Source: Fen-999 sp035654135 (lineage in GTDB: Bacteria > Pseudomonadota > Gammaproteobacteria > Burkholderiales > Rhodocyclaceae). Taken from it: a stretch of DNA of 28,233 nt. The stretch's first letter is position 1, and the number at the start of each line of letters is the position of its first letter. Below, piece by piece: positions 17,274-25,986 of this stretch. The stretch spans positions 1 through 28,233 of the forward strand of contig DASRXN010000037.1 in the NCBI GenBank assembly GCA_035654135.1, read 5' to 3'. The position numbers were made by a program, and so were the translations under genes. The notes beneath the pieces were generated by a model that made no database searches, was not told the DNA's origin, and saw nothing but the letters and a program-made list of their open reading frames with translations.

Positions 17274-19024
17274 GCTGCGTTCTCCGTGAATTGCAGGCGA
17301 TGGAGTTGTGCGTAAGCGCCATTCTTGGCCAGCAGCTCCTCGTGCCTGCCGATCTCGACGATGCGTCCCTGGGACAGCACGGCAATGCGATCGGCCCGCT
17401 CGATCGTGGATAACCGATGTGCGATCACCAGCGTCGTCCGGCCCGTCATGAGCTCGTCCAGCGCTGCCTGCACCTGTCGCTCGGATTCGTTGTCGAGCGC
17501 CGATGTCGCTTCGTCGAGGATCAGAATCGGCGCATCCTTGAGAATGGCGCGGGCGATGGCAATACGCTGACGTTGGCCACCCGACAGGCGCGCGCCATGC
17601 TCGCCGATCTTGGTGTCGAAGCCTTGCGGCATTGCGCGTATGAATTCGAGTGCATGGGCAGCGTGAGCTGCGGCGTCGATCGCTTCGGACGTGGCGCCGG
17701 CCATGCCGCCGTAAGCAATATTCGCTGCCACCGTATCGTCGAACAGGAGTACTTCCTGGCTAACCAGGGCGATGTTGGCGCGCAGGCTGGAGATGGTCAG
17801 ACTACTGACATCGTGGCCGTCTATTCGAATGGCTCCTGCCGTCGGGGCGAAGAATCGTGGCACCAGGCCGGCAAGGGTCGTCTTGCCGCCGCCGGACGGC
17901 CCGACCAGCGCTACGGTTTCCCCGGCGCGAATGACAAGATCGACGCCGGACAATGCCTTGCGCTCCGCGCCGGGATAGGCGAACTCGACGCCTTCAAACG
18001 CCACCTCGCCCCGGGTACGACCGAGCGACTCGGTGCCTTCATCAGTTTCCGGTTGCTCGTCGAGCAGTTGGAAAACGCTTTCTGCGGCGGCCAGCCCGCG
18101 TTGCAGCGGCGCGTTGATGTCAGCCAGGTGTTTGAGCGGGGCGATCAGCATCAGCATGGCGGTGATGAAGGAAACGAAACCGCCGACGGTGGTGCCGGAA
18201 GACTGCGACTGCATCAGCGCCATCCAGATCACGACAGCGACCGCGACGGCGGCCAGCATCTGCACGATCGGTACCACGGCCGCCGCGGCAATGGCCTGCC
18301 GCATGGCATAGCCGCGCATGGCATTGTTGATCTTGCCGAAGCGGGCAACCTCCTGAACCTCGCCGCCGAAGACCTTGACGACCTTCTGGCAGTGAATCGT
18401 TTCGTACAGTGCCTGATTCATCGAGGCCATGCCCGCCTGGGCAGCACGACTCTGTTCGCGCAGGCGGTTGCTGAAGGTGCGCATGACCAGTCCGGCGAAA
18501 GGAATGATGGCCAGGCTGATCAAAGTGAGTTGCCAGTTGAGGTACAGCAGCCAGGCAGTGAGGCCGAGTACGCTCAATGTGTCGCGGACGCCGACGGTGA
18601 TGACGGTCGTGGCCGCCGAGGAAACTCCCGCGACATCGTATGTGATCTTGGTCACCGGGATGCTGGTGGCGTGGCCAAGGTGGTAGGCGCCAGGCAGGCG
18701 AACCAGGCGGGTGAACATTTCGCTGCGCAGGTCGGCGATCACGCGGTTGGCCACCCAGGAAAAGGCGTAGGAGGAAAAGTAGCCGAGAACCCCGCGCACC
18801 GCGAAGATTGCGATGACCGCCAGCGGTGCGAGATAGAGGTCATCGCGCGCCGGACCGGAGAAACCCTGGTCGAGCAGCGGCTTCATCAGGGCTGGAAACA
18901 GTGGCTCGGTCGCTGCGACGCCGATCATCACCAGCATGGCCAGCACGAACGCCTTCCAGTAAGGCCGTACGTAACCGACGAGGCGCCAATAGGTCTGACT
19001 GCTGGTGGGAGGAGACTGGGTCAT
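17270..19024 (-). CDS. msbA: Lipid A/LPS flippase ABC transporter MsbA
   Basis: 584 residues, the normal MsbA length of about 580. An N-terminal six-helix ABC exporter domain (about residues 20-320) is fused to an ATPase domain. Visible motifs are Walker A GPSGGGKTT (near 380), signature LSGGQRQRIAIARA, Walker B ILILDEATSALD and H-loop IAHRLSTI. It flips lipid A-core from the cytosolic to the periplasmic leaflet of the inner membrane. I chose the ATG at 19024 (MTQSPPTSSQ); a TTG at 19057 is possible but less likely. It does not overlap the upstream heptosyltransferase, and the 64-base gap contains a perfect TATAAT, so it may have its own promoter. It overlaps the next GT4 gene by 4 bases. Confidence 0.96.
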   Translation of the reverse strand: MTQSPPTSSQTYWRLVGYVRPYWKAFVLAMLVMIGVAATEPLFPALMKPLLDQGFSGPARDDLYLAPLAVIAIFAVRGVLGYFSSYAFSWVANRVIADLRSEMFTRLVRLPGAYHLGHATSIPVTKITYDVAGVSSAATTVITVGVRDTLSVLGLTAWLLYLNWQLTLISLAIIPFAGLVMRTFSNRLREQSRAAQAGMASMNQALYETIHCQKVVKVFGGEVQEVARFGKINNAMRGYAMRQAIAAAAVVPIVQMLAAVAVAVVIWMALMQSQSSGTTVGGFVSFITAMLMLIAPLKHLADINAPLQRGLAAAESVFQLLDEQPETDEGTESLGRTRGEVAFEGVEFAYPGAERKALSGVDLVIRAGETVALVGPSGGGKTTLAGLVPRFFAPTAGAIRIDGHDVSSLTISSLRANIALVSQEVLLFDDTVAANIAYGGMAGATSEAIDAAAHAAHALEFIRAMPQGFDTKIGEHGARLSGGQRQRIAIARAILKDAPILILDEATSALDNESERQVQAALDELMTGRTTLVIAHRLSTIERADRIAVLSQGRIVEIGRHEELLAKNGAYAQLHRLQFTENAA

Positions 19025-19063
19025 CGAATGGGGCTGCTTCCGGCTTCTCGCCGCCAACAGGGC

Positions 19064-19092
19064 ATTATAGCCGACCGCTCCTTTGCCCTCAG
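19064..19092 (-). promoter_or_regulatory. Candidate internal promoter for msbA
   Basis: A perfect TATAAT (19064-19069, minus strand) lies in the gap between rfaQ and msbA. The hexamer 17 bases upstream (CTGAGG, 19087-19092) is a weak -35 and overlaps the rfaQ stop. Transcription would start near 19057, about 33 bases before the ATG at 19024. An essential flippase having its own promoter inside a glycosyltransferase operon is plausible. Confidence 0.4.
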
Positions 19093-20171
19093 GCGGCCAG
19101 CAGGTCCCGACAAGCCGCGAGTACCGACTCCACTGGCAGCGTCACCAGACAGTCGGAGACCTTGCTGCCACCGCAACCGTCGATGCCGCAAGGTCTGCAG
19201 CCGTAGTCGTTGTTGGCGATGACCCTCTGCCTGGCGGTCCAGGGGCCCCAGAGATTGTCCCCGGATGGCCCGAAGAGGGCGACCACCGGGGTCTGCATTG
19301 CTGCCGCAATGTGCATCGGCGCCGAATCGACGCCGACGAATAGCCTCGCCCGAGCGGTCAATGCCGCCAATTGCTTGAGTGATAGTCGGCCGGCGAGGCT
19401 GAGGGCCGGTTGTGTCAGCCGTGCCTGAATGGCCTCGATCATCGCCAGCTCGCCGGAGTCGGGCCCAGCGGTCAGCAGCACCGGCCATCCATCGGCTTGC
19501 AAACGACCGATCAGCTCGGCCATTTTCTCGGCGGGCCAGCACTTGAACTGCCAGCGCGAGGCTGGGTGGACGTGGACAAATCCTTTGCTGGAAAGCTTGA
19601 GCGGGCCGAGCAGGGCGTCGACTTCCAGTTCGGCTTCGATGCCGGGCACCATGACCAGCCGGCGTTCATCCATTTGCGGGTACAAACCCAGGCGGCGCAA
19701 GGCATCGAGATTCGTCTCGACCACATGGCGTCCACCGGCCCGTGGTTGCCGAACCAGGTGAGTGAAACTTCGGCGCCAGAACTTGCCGCGGCCACGCACC
19801 TCGGCTGCGACACTCCAGCGCGCATCGCTCAGGCGGGTGATCCAGGCGCCGCGCCAATGTTCCGTGAGGTGAATGACCAGGTCGTAGCGACGTGCCCGCA
19901 GATCCCTTAGCAGGGCGGCTTCGCGGCTGATCTGGGCAACCAGCCCCAAGCGCTTCCATTGCCGATCGATGACAAACAGTTGGGCAAGCGCGGGATGCAG
20001 CGACAGCATCTCCGCGGTATCGGCATAGACTAGCGCATCGACCTCGATCTGGGGCGCGCGATTCTTGAGCACGGACAGCACAGGGGAGGCCAGCAGCACG
20101 TCGCCGTGATGGCGCAACTTGATGACCAGCGCACGCCGCAACTCGTGCAAGGGAAGGGGGTCGGGGACCAT
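19089..20171 (-). CDS. rfaQ: LPS heptosyltransferase III-type GT9 (RfaQ-like)
   Basis: 360 residues. The N-terminus is ALVIKLRHHGDVLLASPVLSVL, with the catalytic-position Asp. The middle has HPASRWQFKCWPAEKMAELI, the K-x-W block of RfaQ proteins. The donor block is LFVGVDSAPMHIAAAMQTPVVALFGPSGDNLWGPW, which is close to the family consensus. The Cys-containing tail CRPCGIDGCGGSKVSDCL is characteristic of the RfaQ subfamily. It would add a branching heptose to the inner core in the cytosol. It lies 4 bases after the WaaG-like gene and before msbA. Of the three GT9 genes this is the most confidently a true heptosyltransferase. Confidence 0.93.
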   Translation of the reverse strand: MVPDPLPLHELRRALVIKLRHHGDVLLASPVLSVLKNRAPQIEVDALVYADTAEMLSLHPALAQLFVIDRQWKRLGLVAQISREAALLRDLRARRYDLVIHLTEHWRGAWITRLSDARWSVAAEVRGRGKFWRRSFTHLVRQPRAGGRHVVETNLDALRRLGLYPQMDERRLVMVPGIEAELEVDALLGPLKLSSKGFVHVHPASRWQFKCWPAEKMAELIGRLQADGWPVLLTAGPDSGELAMIEAIQARLTQPALSLAGRLSLKQLAALTARARLFVGVDSAPMHIAAAMQTPVVALFGPSGDNLWGPWTARQRVIANNDYGCRPCGIDGCGGSKVSDCLVTLPVESVLAACRDLLAA

Positions 20172-20175
20172 GGAG

Positions 20176-21312
20176 CTATTTTGCCAGAGTGGCTGCGCCC
20201 AGCAGCGTGGCGTACAGCCTCGACAGCTGCCGGACCATGGTGTCCAGCCCGAGGTGCTCGACGCTGGCCCGAACGACTGAAGGATCCGGTCGGCCGGGGC
20301 CGGTCAAGGTGTCCAGGTGTTCCGCCAGGCGTTCCCGATCCATTGCCTCGCAGACAAAGCCGTTTTCGCCCGGCTGGAGCAACTCTGCGGCGCCGCAAGT
20401 GCTGGATGTCACGACCGGCAGGCCGCATGCGAGGGCTTCGAGTGCGGCATTGGGCATTGGGTCGTAGATGGTAGGGAGGGCGAAGCAGTCGGCAGCGCCA
20501 TAGAACGGCCGCACGTCCTTTCGGCCACCGAGAAAATGCACGCGATCTGCCACGCCCAGCTTGTTGGCCAGAAGGCGCATATCCTTTTCCTTGCGGTCGC
20601 GGCCGACAATCAGCAGCAGCGCGTCCCGGTGTTTCATGCGTGCCAGCGCATGCAGGAGAGTGGGAATGCCCTTGCGCTCGAAGCCCGAGCCAACGAACAG
20701 GATGACCGGACTCGAATCGGAAATGCCGAGCATTTGCCGAACCTCGCCGCGATGCACTTCCCTCAAGCGTGGATGGAAATCATCGAGATCGACACCGTTG
20801 TAGATCACATGGAGCTTTTCGGTGGCGACGCCGAAGCGGTCGGCGATGTCGTCACGCACCATCCGCGAGTTGCAGATCACCGCCCGGAGGTCGGGATGTC
20901 GGAACAGGGCGGTTTCTGCGGTCTGCGTGTAGCGATGCCAGGGCAAAAGCGCCGTTGCGAGTTTCGTCATGCCGCCGCGCGCCTTGGCGCGCAGCTCAAG
21001 CCAGGTAGCGTGTACGCCGTCGCCGGCGCGGTAGACGTGGCAGCCCGGAATGCGCTCGTGACTTTGTACCAGATCGAAGCGGCCGGAGCCGATGATCCGC
21101 TGCACGCAATGCGCGAAGCCGGCGTCGCGCCAGGTGCGGCCCAGGAAGAACGGATTGCAGCGCAGGAAGCCGTGGCCAGCTTCATCATGCCAGTTACGGG
21201 CGATGATTGTGACGTCGGTACCTTGAGCGCGCAGGGCTGCCAGTGCCCGTTCGACAAAGCGCTCGGCACCACCGAAGGGTGTGTACTGCTGACGAACCAG
21301 AGCGAGCTTCAT
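20176..21312 (-). CDS. WaaG-like glycosyltransferase family 4
   Basis: 378 residues. The N-terminus LALVRQQYTPFGGAERFVERAL resembles WaaG, the enzyme that adds the first outer-core glucose to the LPS inner core. The C-terminal domain has VILFVGSGFERKGIPTLLHAL near residue 210. TIYDPMPNAALEALACGLPVV carries D-x7-E in place of E-x7-E, and TSSTCGAAELL follows, again WaaG-like. ICNSRMVRDDIADRFG near residue 145 is also typical. It is the first gene of the long minus-strand LPS operon, and the only promoter-sized gap in front of it is the 21313-21708 region. Confidence 0.9.
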   Translation of the reverse strand: MKLALVRQQYTPFGGAERFVERALAALRAQGTDVTIIARNWHDEAGHGFLRCNPFFLGRTWRDAGFAHCVQRIIGSGRFDLVQSHERIPGCHVYRAGDGVHATWLELRAKARGGMTKLATALLPWHRYTQTAETALFRHPDLRAVICNSRMVRDDIADRFGVATEKLHVIYNGVDLDDFHPRLREVHRGEVRQMLGISDSSPVILFVGSGFERKGIPTLLHALARMKHRDALLLIVGRDRKEKDMRLLANKLGVADRVHFLGGRKDVRPFYGAADCFALPTIYDPMPNAALEALACGLPVVTSSTCGAAELLQPGENGFVCEAMDRERLAEHLDTLTGPGRPDPSVVRASVEHLGLDTMVRQLSRLYATLLGAATLAK

Positions 21313-21323
21313 GGCTGGGCCGG

Positions 21324-21352
21324 ATTCTATCCCTAGTTGTTACCCCTGTTAT
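21324..21352 (-). promoter_or_regulatory. Candidate sigma-70-type promoter for the LPS operon
   Basis: On the minus strand ATAACA (21347-21352) is spaced 17 bases from TAGAAT (21324-21329), 4/6 and 5/6 matches to consensus. Transcription would begin about 5 bases before the ATG at 21312, giving an almost leaderless mRNA, and no ribosome site is visible. This makes the assignment uncertain. Confidence 0.35.
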
Positions 21353-21397
21353 CCCACGGCCTGCGCTGCCGAAGGTGTCATTCATGGCGGTACGTCA

Positions 21398-21431
21398 ATG
21401 CCGAAAATGGCATCCGATGGCGAAAAGCATC
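21398..21431. promoter_or_regulatory. Two adjacent inverted repeats, possible enhancer sites
   Basis: ATGCC-GAAAAT-GGCAT (21398-21413) is followed at once by GATGG-CGAAAA-GCATC (21416-21431). The two are near direct copies of each other, with a shared CGAAAA core. They lie about 60-90 bases upstream of the sigma-54 element, the usual place for binding sites of NtrC-type activators. No named regulator site is recognised. Confidence 0.35.
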
Positions 21432-21487
21432 TGACAATCTCAGGCGATATTTCTTATTAGACAGTGACTTATGGACTGCCGGCAGGC

Positions 21488-21503
21488 TGGCACGGTGCTT
21501 GTA
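21488..21503 (+). promoter_or_regulatory. Sigma-54 (RpoN) -24/-12 promoter
   Basis: TGGCACGGTGCTTGTA matches the sigma-54 consensus TGGCACG-N4-TTGCW with correct spacing; the only mismatch is T for C at -12. The expected start is near 21514 on the plus strand. All annotated protein genes downstream for more than 5 kb are on the opposite strand. Confidence 0.65.
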
Positions 21504-21633
21504 TATAGTCAGCCAGAAGCCGCCGTTGGCCGGGCGTAAATCCCCCCCGATTTCACAGTATCCGGCCGTCGGCAGTTCGCATTCAAACCTGTTCATGGCG
21601 TGGGCGGAAATATTAGCCAAGGGCGAGATGCGA

Positions 21634-21665
21634 CGCGGGACGTCTCCTTCCTCCGCTGTCCCGCG
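21634..21665. other. Perfect 8-bp hairpin with SD/anti-SD-like loop
   Basis: CGCGGGAC (21634-21641) and GTCCCGCG (21658-21665) form a perfect stem around a 16-base loop. On the plus strand the loop is GTCTCCTTCCTCCGCT, complementary to ribosome-binding sites. On the minus strand the loop contains three GGA units, the kind of sequence bound by CsrA/RsmA, and lies in the 3' tail of the permease mRNA. Confidence 0.7.
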
Positions 21666-21684
21666 GCTGGCAGGTGGCATTGCG

Positions 21685-21706
21685 ACCGGCGGCGGTTTCT
21701 TTTTTT
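21685..21706 (+). terminator. Possible intrinsic terminator
   Basis: ACCG-GCGG-CGGT (21685-21696), extendable by a G-U pair, is followed by TTCTTTTTTT. The stem is short (4-5 bp) but all G/C or flanked by it, and the T-run is strong. It faces away from the permease stop at 21709. Confidence 0.5.
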
Positions 21707-21708
21707 CC

Positions 21709-22908
21709 TTATTCAGATCTCAACGCTTCGACCGGATCGAGACCGGCCGCCCGCCGTGCCGGCAGCACGCCGGCCGCGAGGCCGATCACCACTGCCACCG
21801 CCTCGGCGATGATCACGAACGACCACGGGGTGTGCACGGGCAGCGCAGGGAAGACCAGATGCAGCAATTGGGCAAAGCCGATGCCCAGCAGCAGGCCGGC
21901 GATGCCGCCGATGGCCGCCAGCGCCACCGCCTCACCGAGGAAAATGCCGAGGATGGTACGTTCCGGCGCGCCGATGGCCTTGAGCAGGCCGATCTCGTTG
22001 GTGCGCTCGGTGACGGCGATGGTCATGATGGTGACGATGCCGACGCCACCAACCAGGAGTGAAATGCCGCCCAGCGCGCCGACGGCGGCGGTGAGGATGT
22101 CGAGGATCTTGGACAGCGTGCGCAGCATGTCCTCCTGCGTCGTCAGCGTGAAGTCTTCGCGGCCGTGGCGTGCCGCCAGGACTGACTTTACGGCGTCGGC
22201 CACCTTCTTCGTCTCGACGCCCTCGCGGTAGGAAAGGTTGATGCGCATCAGGCCATCGCGGTTATAGAGCTCCAGCGCGCGCGCGATTGGGATATAGGCC
22301 ATGTCGTCAAGGTCGATACCGAGGAACTGCCCCTTGGGCTCCATCACGCCGATGATGCGGAACTGCATGCCGCCGATGCGCAGGCGCTGTCCCTGTGCGG
22401 AATCCGTGCCGAACAATTCGTTCTTCAGCTTTGGTCCCAGCACGGCCAGCGCGCGGGCGTTCTCCATCTCTTCCTGCGGCAGGAAATTGCCGACGCCGAC
22501 GGTCAGTTTCGATACCTCGCGCATTGCCGGGCCGGTGCCGTAGACCATGGTGCGCCGCACGCGGCCATTGGCCGAGACTTCCGAGTTGCCCCAGACGATA
22601 GGCGTTACCGCAACGATGTCGGGCACTTTCTCTAGCGCCCGTGCGTCGTCCATGGTCAGCAGGCGCACGGTGGTCTGCAAACCGCCAGGCCCGCCGCTAG
22701 CGGCTGTCTTGCCGGGCGCGATCTCGATCACGTTGGTGCCGAACTGGGTAAACTCGGCGAGCACGAAACGATGCACGCCCTCGCCGATGCTGGTCAGCAG
22801 GATCACCGCGGCGATGCCGACCGCGATGCCGAGCAGAGTCAGGAAGCTGCGCAGCCGATGGGCCGTCAGCGAGCGCAGCGCCAGGGTGGTGAGGTCCTGC
22901 CAGCTCAT
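21709..22908 (-). CDS. MacB/FtsX-type ABC transporter permease (second of two)
   Basis: 399 residues with the four-helix FtsX topology. One N-terminal helix (about 20-40, SFLTLLGIAVGIAAVILLT) precedes a periplasmic MacB-core domain of about 220 residues. Three C-terminal helices follow, with the coupling-helix sequence VTERTNEIGLLKAIGAPERTI. The tail ends ARRAAGLDPVEALRSE, the family's closing motif. It lacks its own ATPase domain and would use the stand-alone ATPase encoded two genes upstream. It begins 2 bases after the stop of the other permease. It likely works in outward transport or lipoprotein/small-molecule efflux with the MacA-like adaptor; the substrate is unknown. Confidence 0.93.
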   Translation of the reverse strand: MSWQDLTTLALRSLTAHRLRSFLTLLGIAVGIAAVILLTSIGEGVHRFVLAEFTQFGTNVIEIAPGKTAASGGPGGLQTTVRLLTMDDARALEKVPDIVAVTPIVWGNSEVSANGRVRRTMVYGTGPAMREVSKLTVGVGNFLPQEEMENARALAVLGPKLKNELFGTDSAQGQRLRIGGMQFRIIGVMEPKGQFLGIDLDDMAYIPIARALELYNRDGLMRINLSYREGVETKKVADAVKSVLAARHGREDFTLTTQEDMLRTLSKILDILTAAVGALGGISLLVGGVGIVTIMTIAVTERTNEIGLLKAIGAPERTILGIFLGEAVALAAIGGIAGLLLGIGFAQLLHLVFPALPVHTPWSFVIIAEAVAVVIGLAAGVLPARRAAGLDPVEALRSE

Positions 22909-22910
22909 GG

Positions 22911-24118
22911 TCAGCGTTTGGCGAGCGCCTGCACCGGATCGAGCCGTGCTGCCCGGTTGGCCGGCATGACGCCGAACAACAGTCCAGTAACCAATGCCGT
23001 GGCCAGGGCGGCGATGACCGCCCAGACCGGCGCATGGGCCGGCAGGGTCGGGAACGTCAGCCTTAAAACGAAGGCGCCCCCCTGGCCGATCAGGTAGCCG
23101 AGTACCGCACCCGCCGTCGAGAGCAGCGCCGCCTCGGTGAGGAAGGCGTTGCGGATGGTGTGCCCCGGTGCGCCGAGCGCCTTCATCAGGCCGATTTCGC
23201 CGGTGCGCTGGGTCACCGCCACCAGCATCACGTTCATCACCAGGATGCCGGCCACCGCCAGGCTGATGCCGGCGATGCCGGCGACGCCGTAGGTCAATAC
23301 GCCGAGGATGCGGTCGAAGGTGGCGAGCACGGCGTCCTGGGTGATGACCGTTACGTCTTCCTCGCCATCGTGGCGGGTCTTGATGATCTCGGCCGCCTCG
23401 GCTTTGGCCGCCAGGATCGACTCACGACCCTTTGCCTCGACCAGGATGCGGAACAGCGTGTTGGTGTTGAACATCGCCTGGGCGGCCGAGACGGGCAGGA
23501 CGATCACCTCGTCGGCATTCATGCCCAGCCCCTGGCCCGATTGGGCCATGACGCCGATGACGCGGTAGCGGCGATCGCCGACGCGGATCATGCGGCCGAC
23601 CGCCGGCTCGGCGCCGAACATTTCCTCGCGCACCTTGGCGCCGAGGATGGCTACCGACGACGACAGCCCGGTGTCGCCGGCCGGCAGGATGCGGCCTTGC
23701 GCCACGGTGAGGCCCCGGATCAGGAAGTAGTCGGCGGTGGTGCCGACGACGGTCACGTCCTTGAGCTTGCCGCCGTAGGCTGCCTCGGAGGTGCCGATGG
23801 TCAGCGGCGCCGTGCGCAGCACCGAAGGTGCTCGGGCGATGGCGTGAGCGTCGCCCACGGTCAGGTCGCGCGGCGTGCCGGTGATGGCGTTGGCAGGATT
23901 GAAGCCACCGGTCTCCGAGCGGCCCGGCAGGACGATCACCAGGTTGCTGCCCAGCGACGAAAACTCATTCACCACATAACGCCGCGCGCCGTCGCCGAGT
24001 GCCGTGAGCATCACCACCGCGGCGACGCCGATGCTCATCGCCAGCACCATCAGGAAGGTGCGCAGCGGATAGCCGGTGGCGGAACCGGCGGCAAAGCGCA
24101 GGACGTCGGCCGGGCGCA

Positions 24119-24119
<1 letters not shown>
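22911..24119 (-). CDS. MacB/FtsX-type ABC transporter permease (first of two)
   Basis: 402 residues from the ATG at 24119, which shares one base with the TGA of the ATPase gene (TGATG). The very long open frame upstream of this ATG is an arginine-rich shadow of the ATPase and adaptor genes and is rejected. Topology matches its neighbour: helix at about 22-42 (FLMVLAMSIGVAAVVMLTAL), periplasmic core, then three helices with VTQRTGEIGLMKALGAPGHTI. The end is NRAARLDPVQALAKR. The periplasmic cores of the two permeases differ clearly, so they probably form a heterodimer and are not recent duplicates. Confidence 0.93.
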
Positions 24120-24802
<683 letters not shown>

Positions 24803-25957
24803 CTATTTCTTCTTGTCGTCGACCGCTGCCCGCACGCCGGTCTTGACGCCTTCCTTCTCCAGCGAGGTGACGACGCGGTCGCCGGCATGCAAGCCGTCCA
24901 GCACTTCCGTGTATTCCCAGTTGGCGATGCCGGCCTTGATCACGCGCTCCTCGAGCCTGCCGGTCTCGCCGTTGAGCAACAGGACCTTGCTGCCTTCCTG
25001 GATGGCTGCCGTCGGCACGCGCAGCGCGTCTTCCTTCACCGCCAGCACGATCTCGACGTCGGCGCTGTAGCCGACCAGCAGGCCACCGATTTCGTCCGGC
25101 TTCACGAAGTCGACTTCCACGTCCACCGTGCGCGCCTGCTTCTCGACGGCCGTCACGTAGGGCGCCACGCGTTTCACCTTGCCCGGAAAGTCGCGCTTGG
25201 CGTAGGCGTCCATCTTGATCCGCACCGGCTGGCCGACCTTGATCTTCGGCGCGTCGATCTCGTCCATCGGCGCCTTGACGTAGAGACAGGACTCGTCGAT
25301 CAGGTCGATGGCCGGCGGCGTCGGCACCCCCGGCGGCGAGGGCGTCGAGTACTCGCCCAGTTCGCCGACGATTTTCGCCACCGTGCCGTCGAAGGGTGCC
25401 ACCAGCGCGACGCGGCGCTGCTCGACCCGGGTCGCCGCCAGCCGTGCCTGGGATTGGCTCACATCGGCCTTGGCGGTATCGCAGGAAGCATTTTTCGCGT
25501 CCGCTTCGGTGCGTGCCTGGTCTTCCTTCGATTCCGAAACGAAGCCCTGCTTTCGCAGGCGGGTGGTGCGCTCCGCCTCGCGCACGGCGTTCGCCGCCAC
25601 CGTGCATGCCTCAGTGACCCGCCGGCGGGACAGTTCCAGCGCGGTGGTCGCGACCTCCTGTTGCGCCTTCTGGTCGTCGTTCCAGAGCTTGAGCAGCAAT
25701 TGACCCTTTTTCACATGGTCGCCCTCCTTGACGCCGAGGTATTCGATGCGGCCGCCGAGGATGGTCGAGAGCTTGGTGCGCTGGCAGGCTTCCACCGAAC
25801 CGGCGCGAGTGTTGGCGATCGAGGCTTCGACGCGGCCGCGATCGACTTCCTTGACGACGACGGCCAGGGGCTTGGGTCGGGTGAACCACCAGAGCGCGGC
25901 CGCGATGGCGACGACGATGGCGACGATGATCAGCAGGCGGGGCGAGAGGGATTTCAT
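24803..25957 (-). CDS. MacA-like periplasmic adaptor protein (HlyD family)
   Basis: 384 residues. An N-terminal signal anchor (about 8-25, LLIIVAIVVAIAAALWWF) is followed by a half lipoyl domain (GGRIEYLGVKEGDHVKKGQLLL, 68-89). A coiled-coil hairpin follows (about 92-180, tip near residue 139), then the second lipoyl half (VALVAPFDGTVAKI) and beta-barrel and membrane-proximal domains. It would link the inner-membrane ABC complex to an outer-membrane TolC-type channel, which is not encoded here. Four cysteines (58, 118, 159, 224) lie in the periplasmic part; 118 and 159 are nearly equidistant from the hairpin tip. A proline-rich insert (STPSPPGVPTPP) sits after the second lipoyl half. The tail is Lys-rich. 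It is the first gene of the transporter set, 43 bases after the sensor-protein gene. Confidence 0.92.
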   Translation of the reverse strand: MKSLSPRLLIIVAIVVAIAAALWWFTRPKPLAVVVKEVDRGRVEASIANTRAGSVEACQRTKLSTILGGRIEYLGVKEGDHVKKGQLLLKLWNDDQKAQQEVATTALELSRRRVTEACTVAANAVREAERTTRLRKQGFVSESKEDQARTEADAKNASCDTAKADVSQSQARLAATRVEQRRVALVAPFDGTVAKIVGELGEYSTPSPPGVPTPPAIDLIDESCLYVKAPMDEIDAPKIKVGQPVRIKMDAYAKRDFPGKVKRVAPYVTAVEKQARTVDVEVDFVKPDEIGGLLVGYSADVEIVLAVKEDALRVPTAAIQEGSKVLLLNGETGRLEERVIKAGIANWEYTEVLDGLHAGDRVVTSLEKEGVKTGVRAAVDDKKK

Positions 25958-25986
25958 GGCCGGAAAATGCGAAAGCGATGCGCCGG

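Larger units (their letters stand above)
21514..21706 (+). ncRNA. Candidate sigma-54-dependent small RNA
   Basis: About 190 nt between the sigma-54 element and a hairpin plus T-run, in the only gap over 300 bases in the window. No plus-strand reading frame here has a ribosome site and protein-like composition. An ATG at 21595 has no Shine-Dalgarno and runs on into the opposite-strand permease gene. The RNA would contain a perfect 8-bp hairpin with a C/U-rich loop (21634-21665). It would end 2-3 bases before the stop codon of the convergent permease gene. No known RNA family is recognised. Expression is inferred only from the promoter and terminator. Alternatives are an unprocessed antisense leader against the permease mRNA or a relic of a lost gene. 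Confidence 0.4.

Noticed and set aside
21336..21355. Resemblance to the I-SceI homing site (GTTACCCCTGTTATCCC)
   Set aside because: It has an extra base compared with the true site and there is no intron, endonuclease gene or rRNA context; probably chance, or part of the WaaG-like promoter.
21514..21720. A small PEP-CTERM-type or other peptide gene behind the sigma-54 promoter
   Set aside because: No reading frame has a ribosome site, signal peptide or sorting motif; composition does not look coding.
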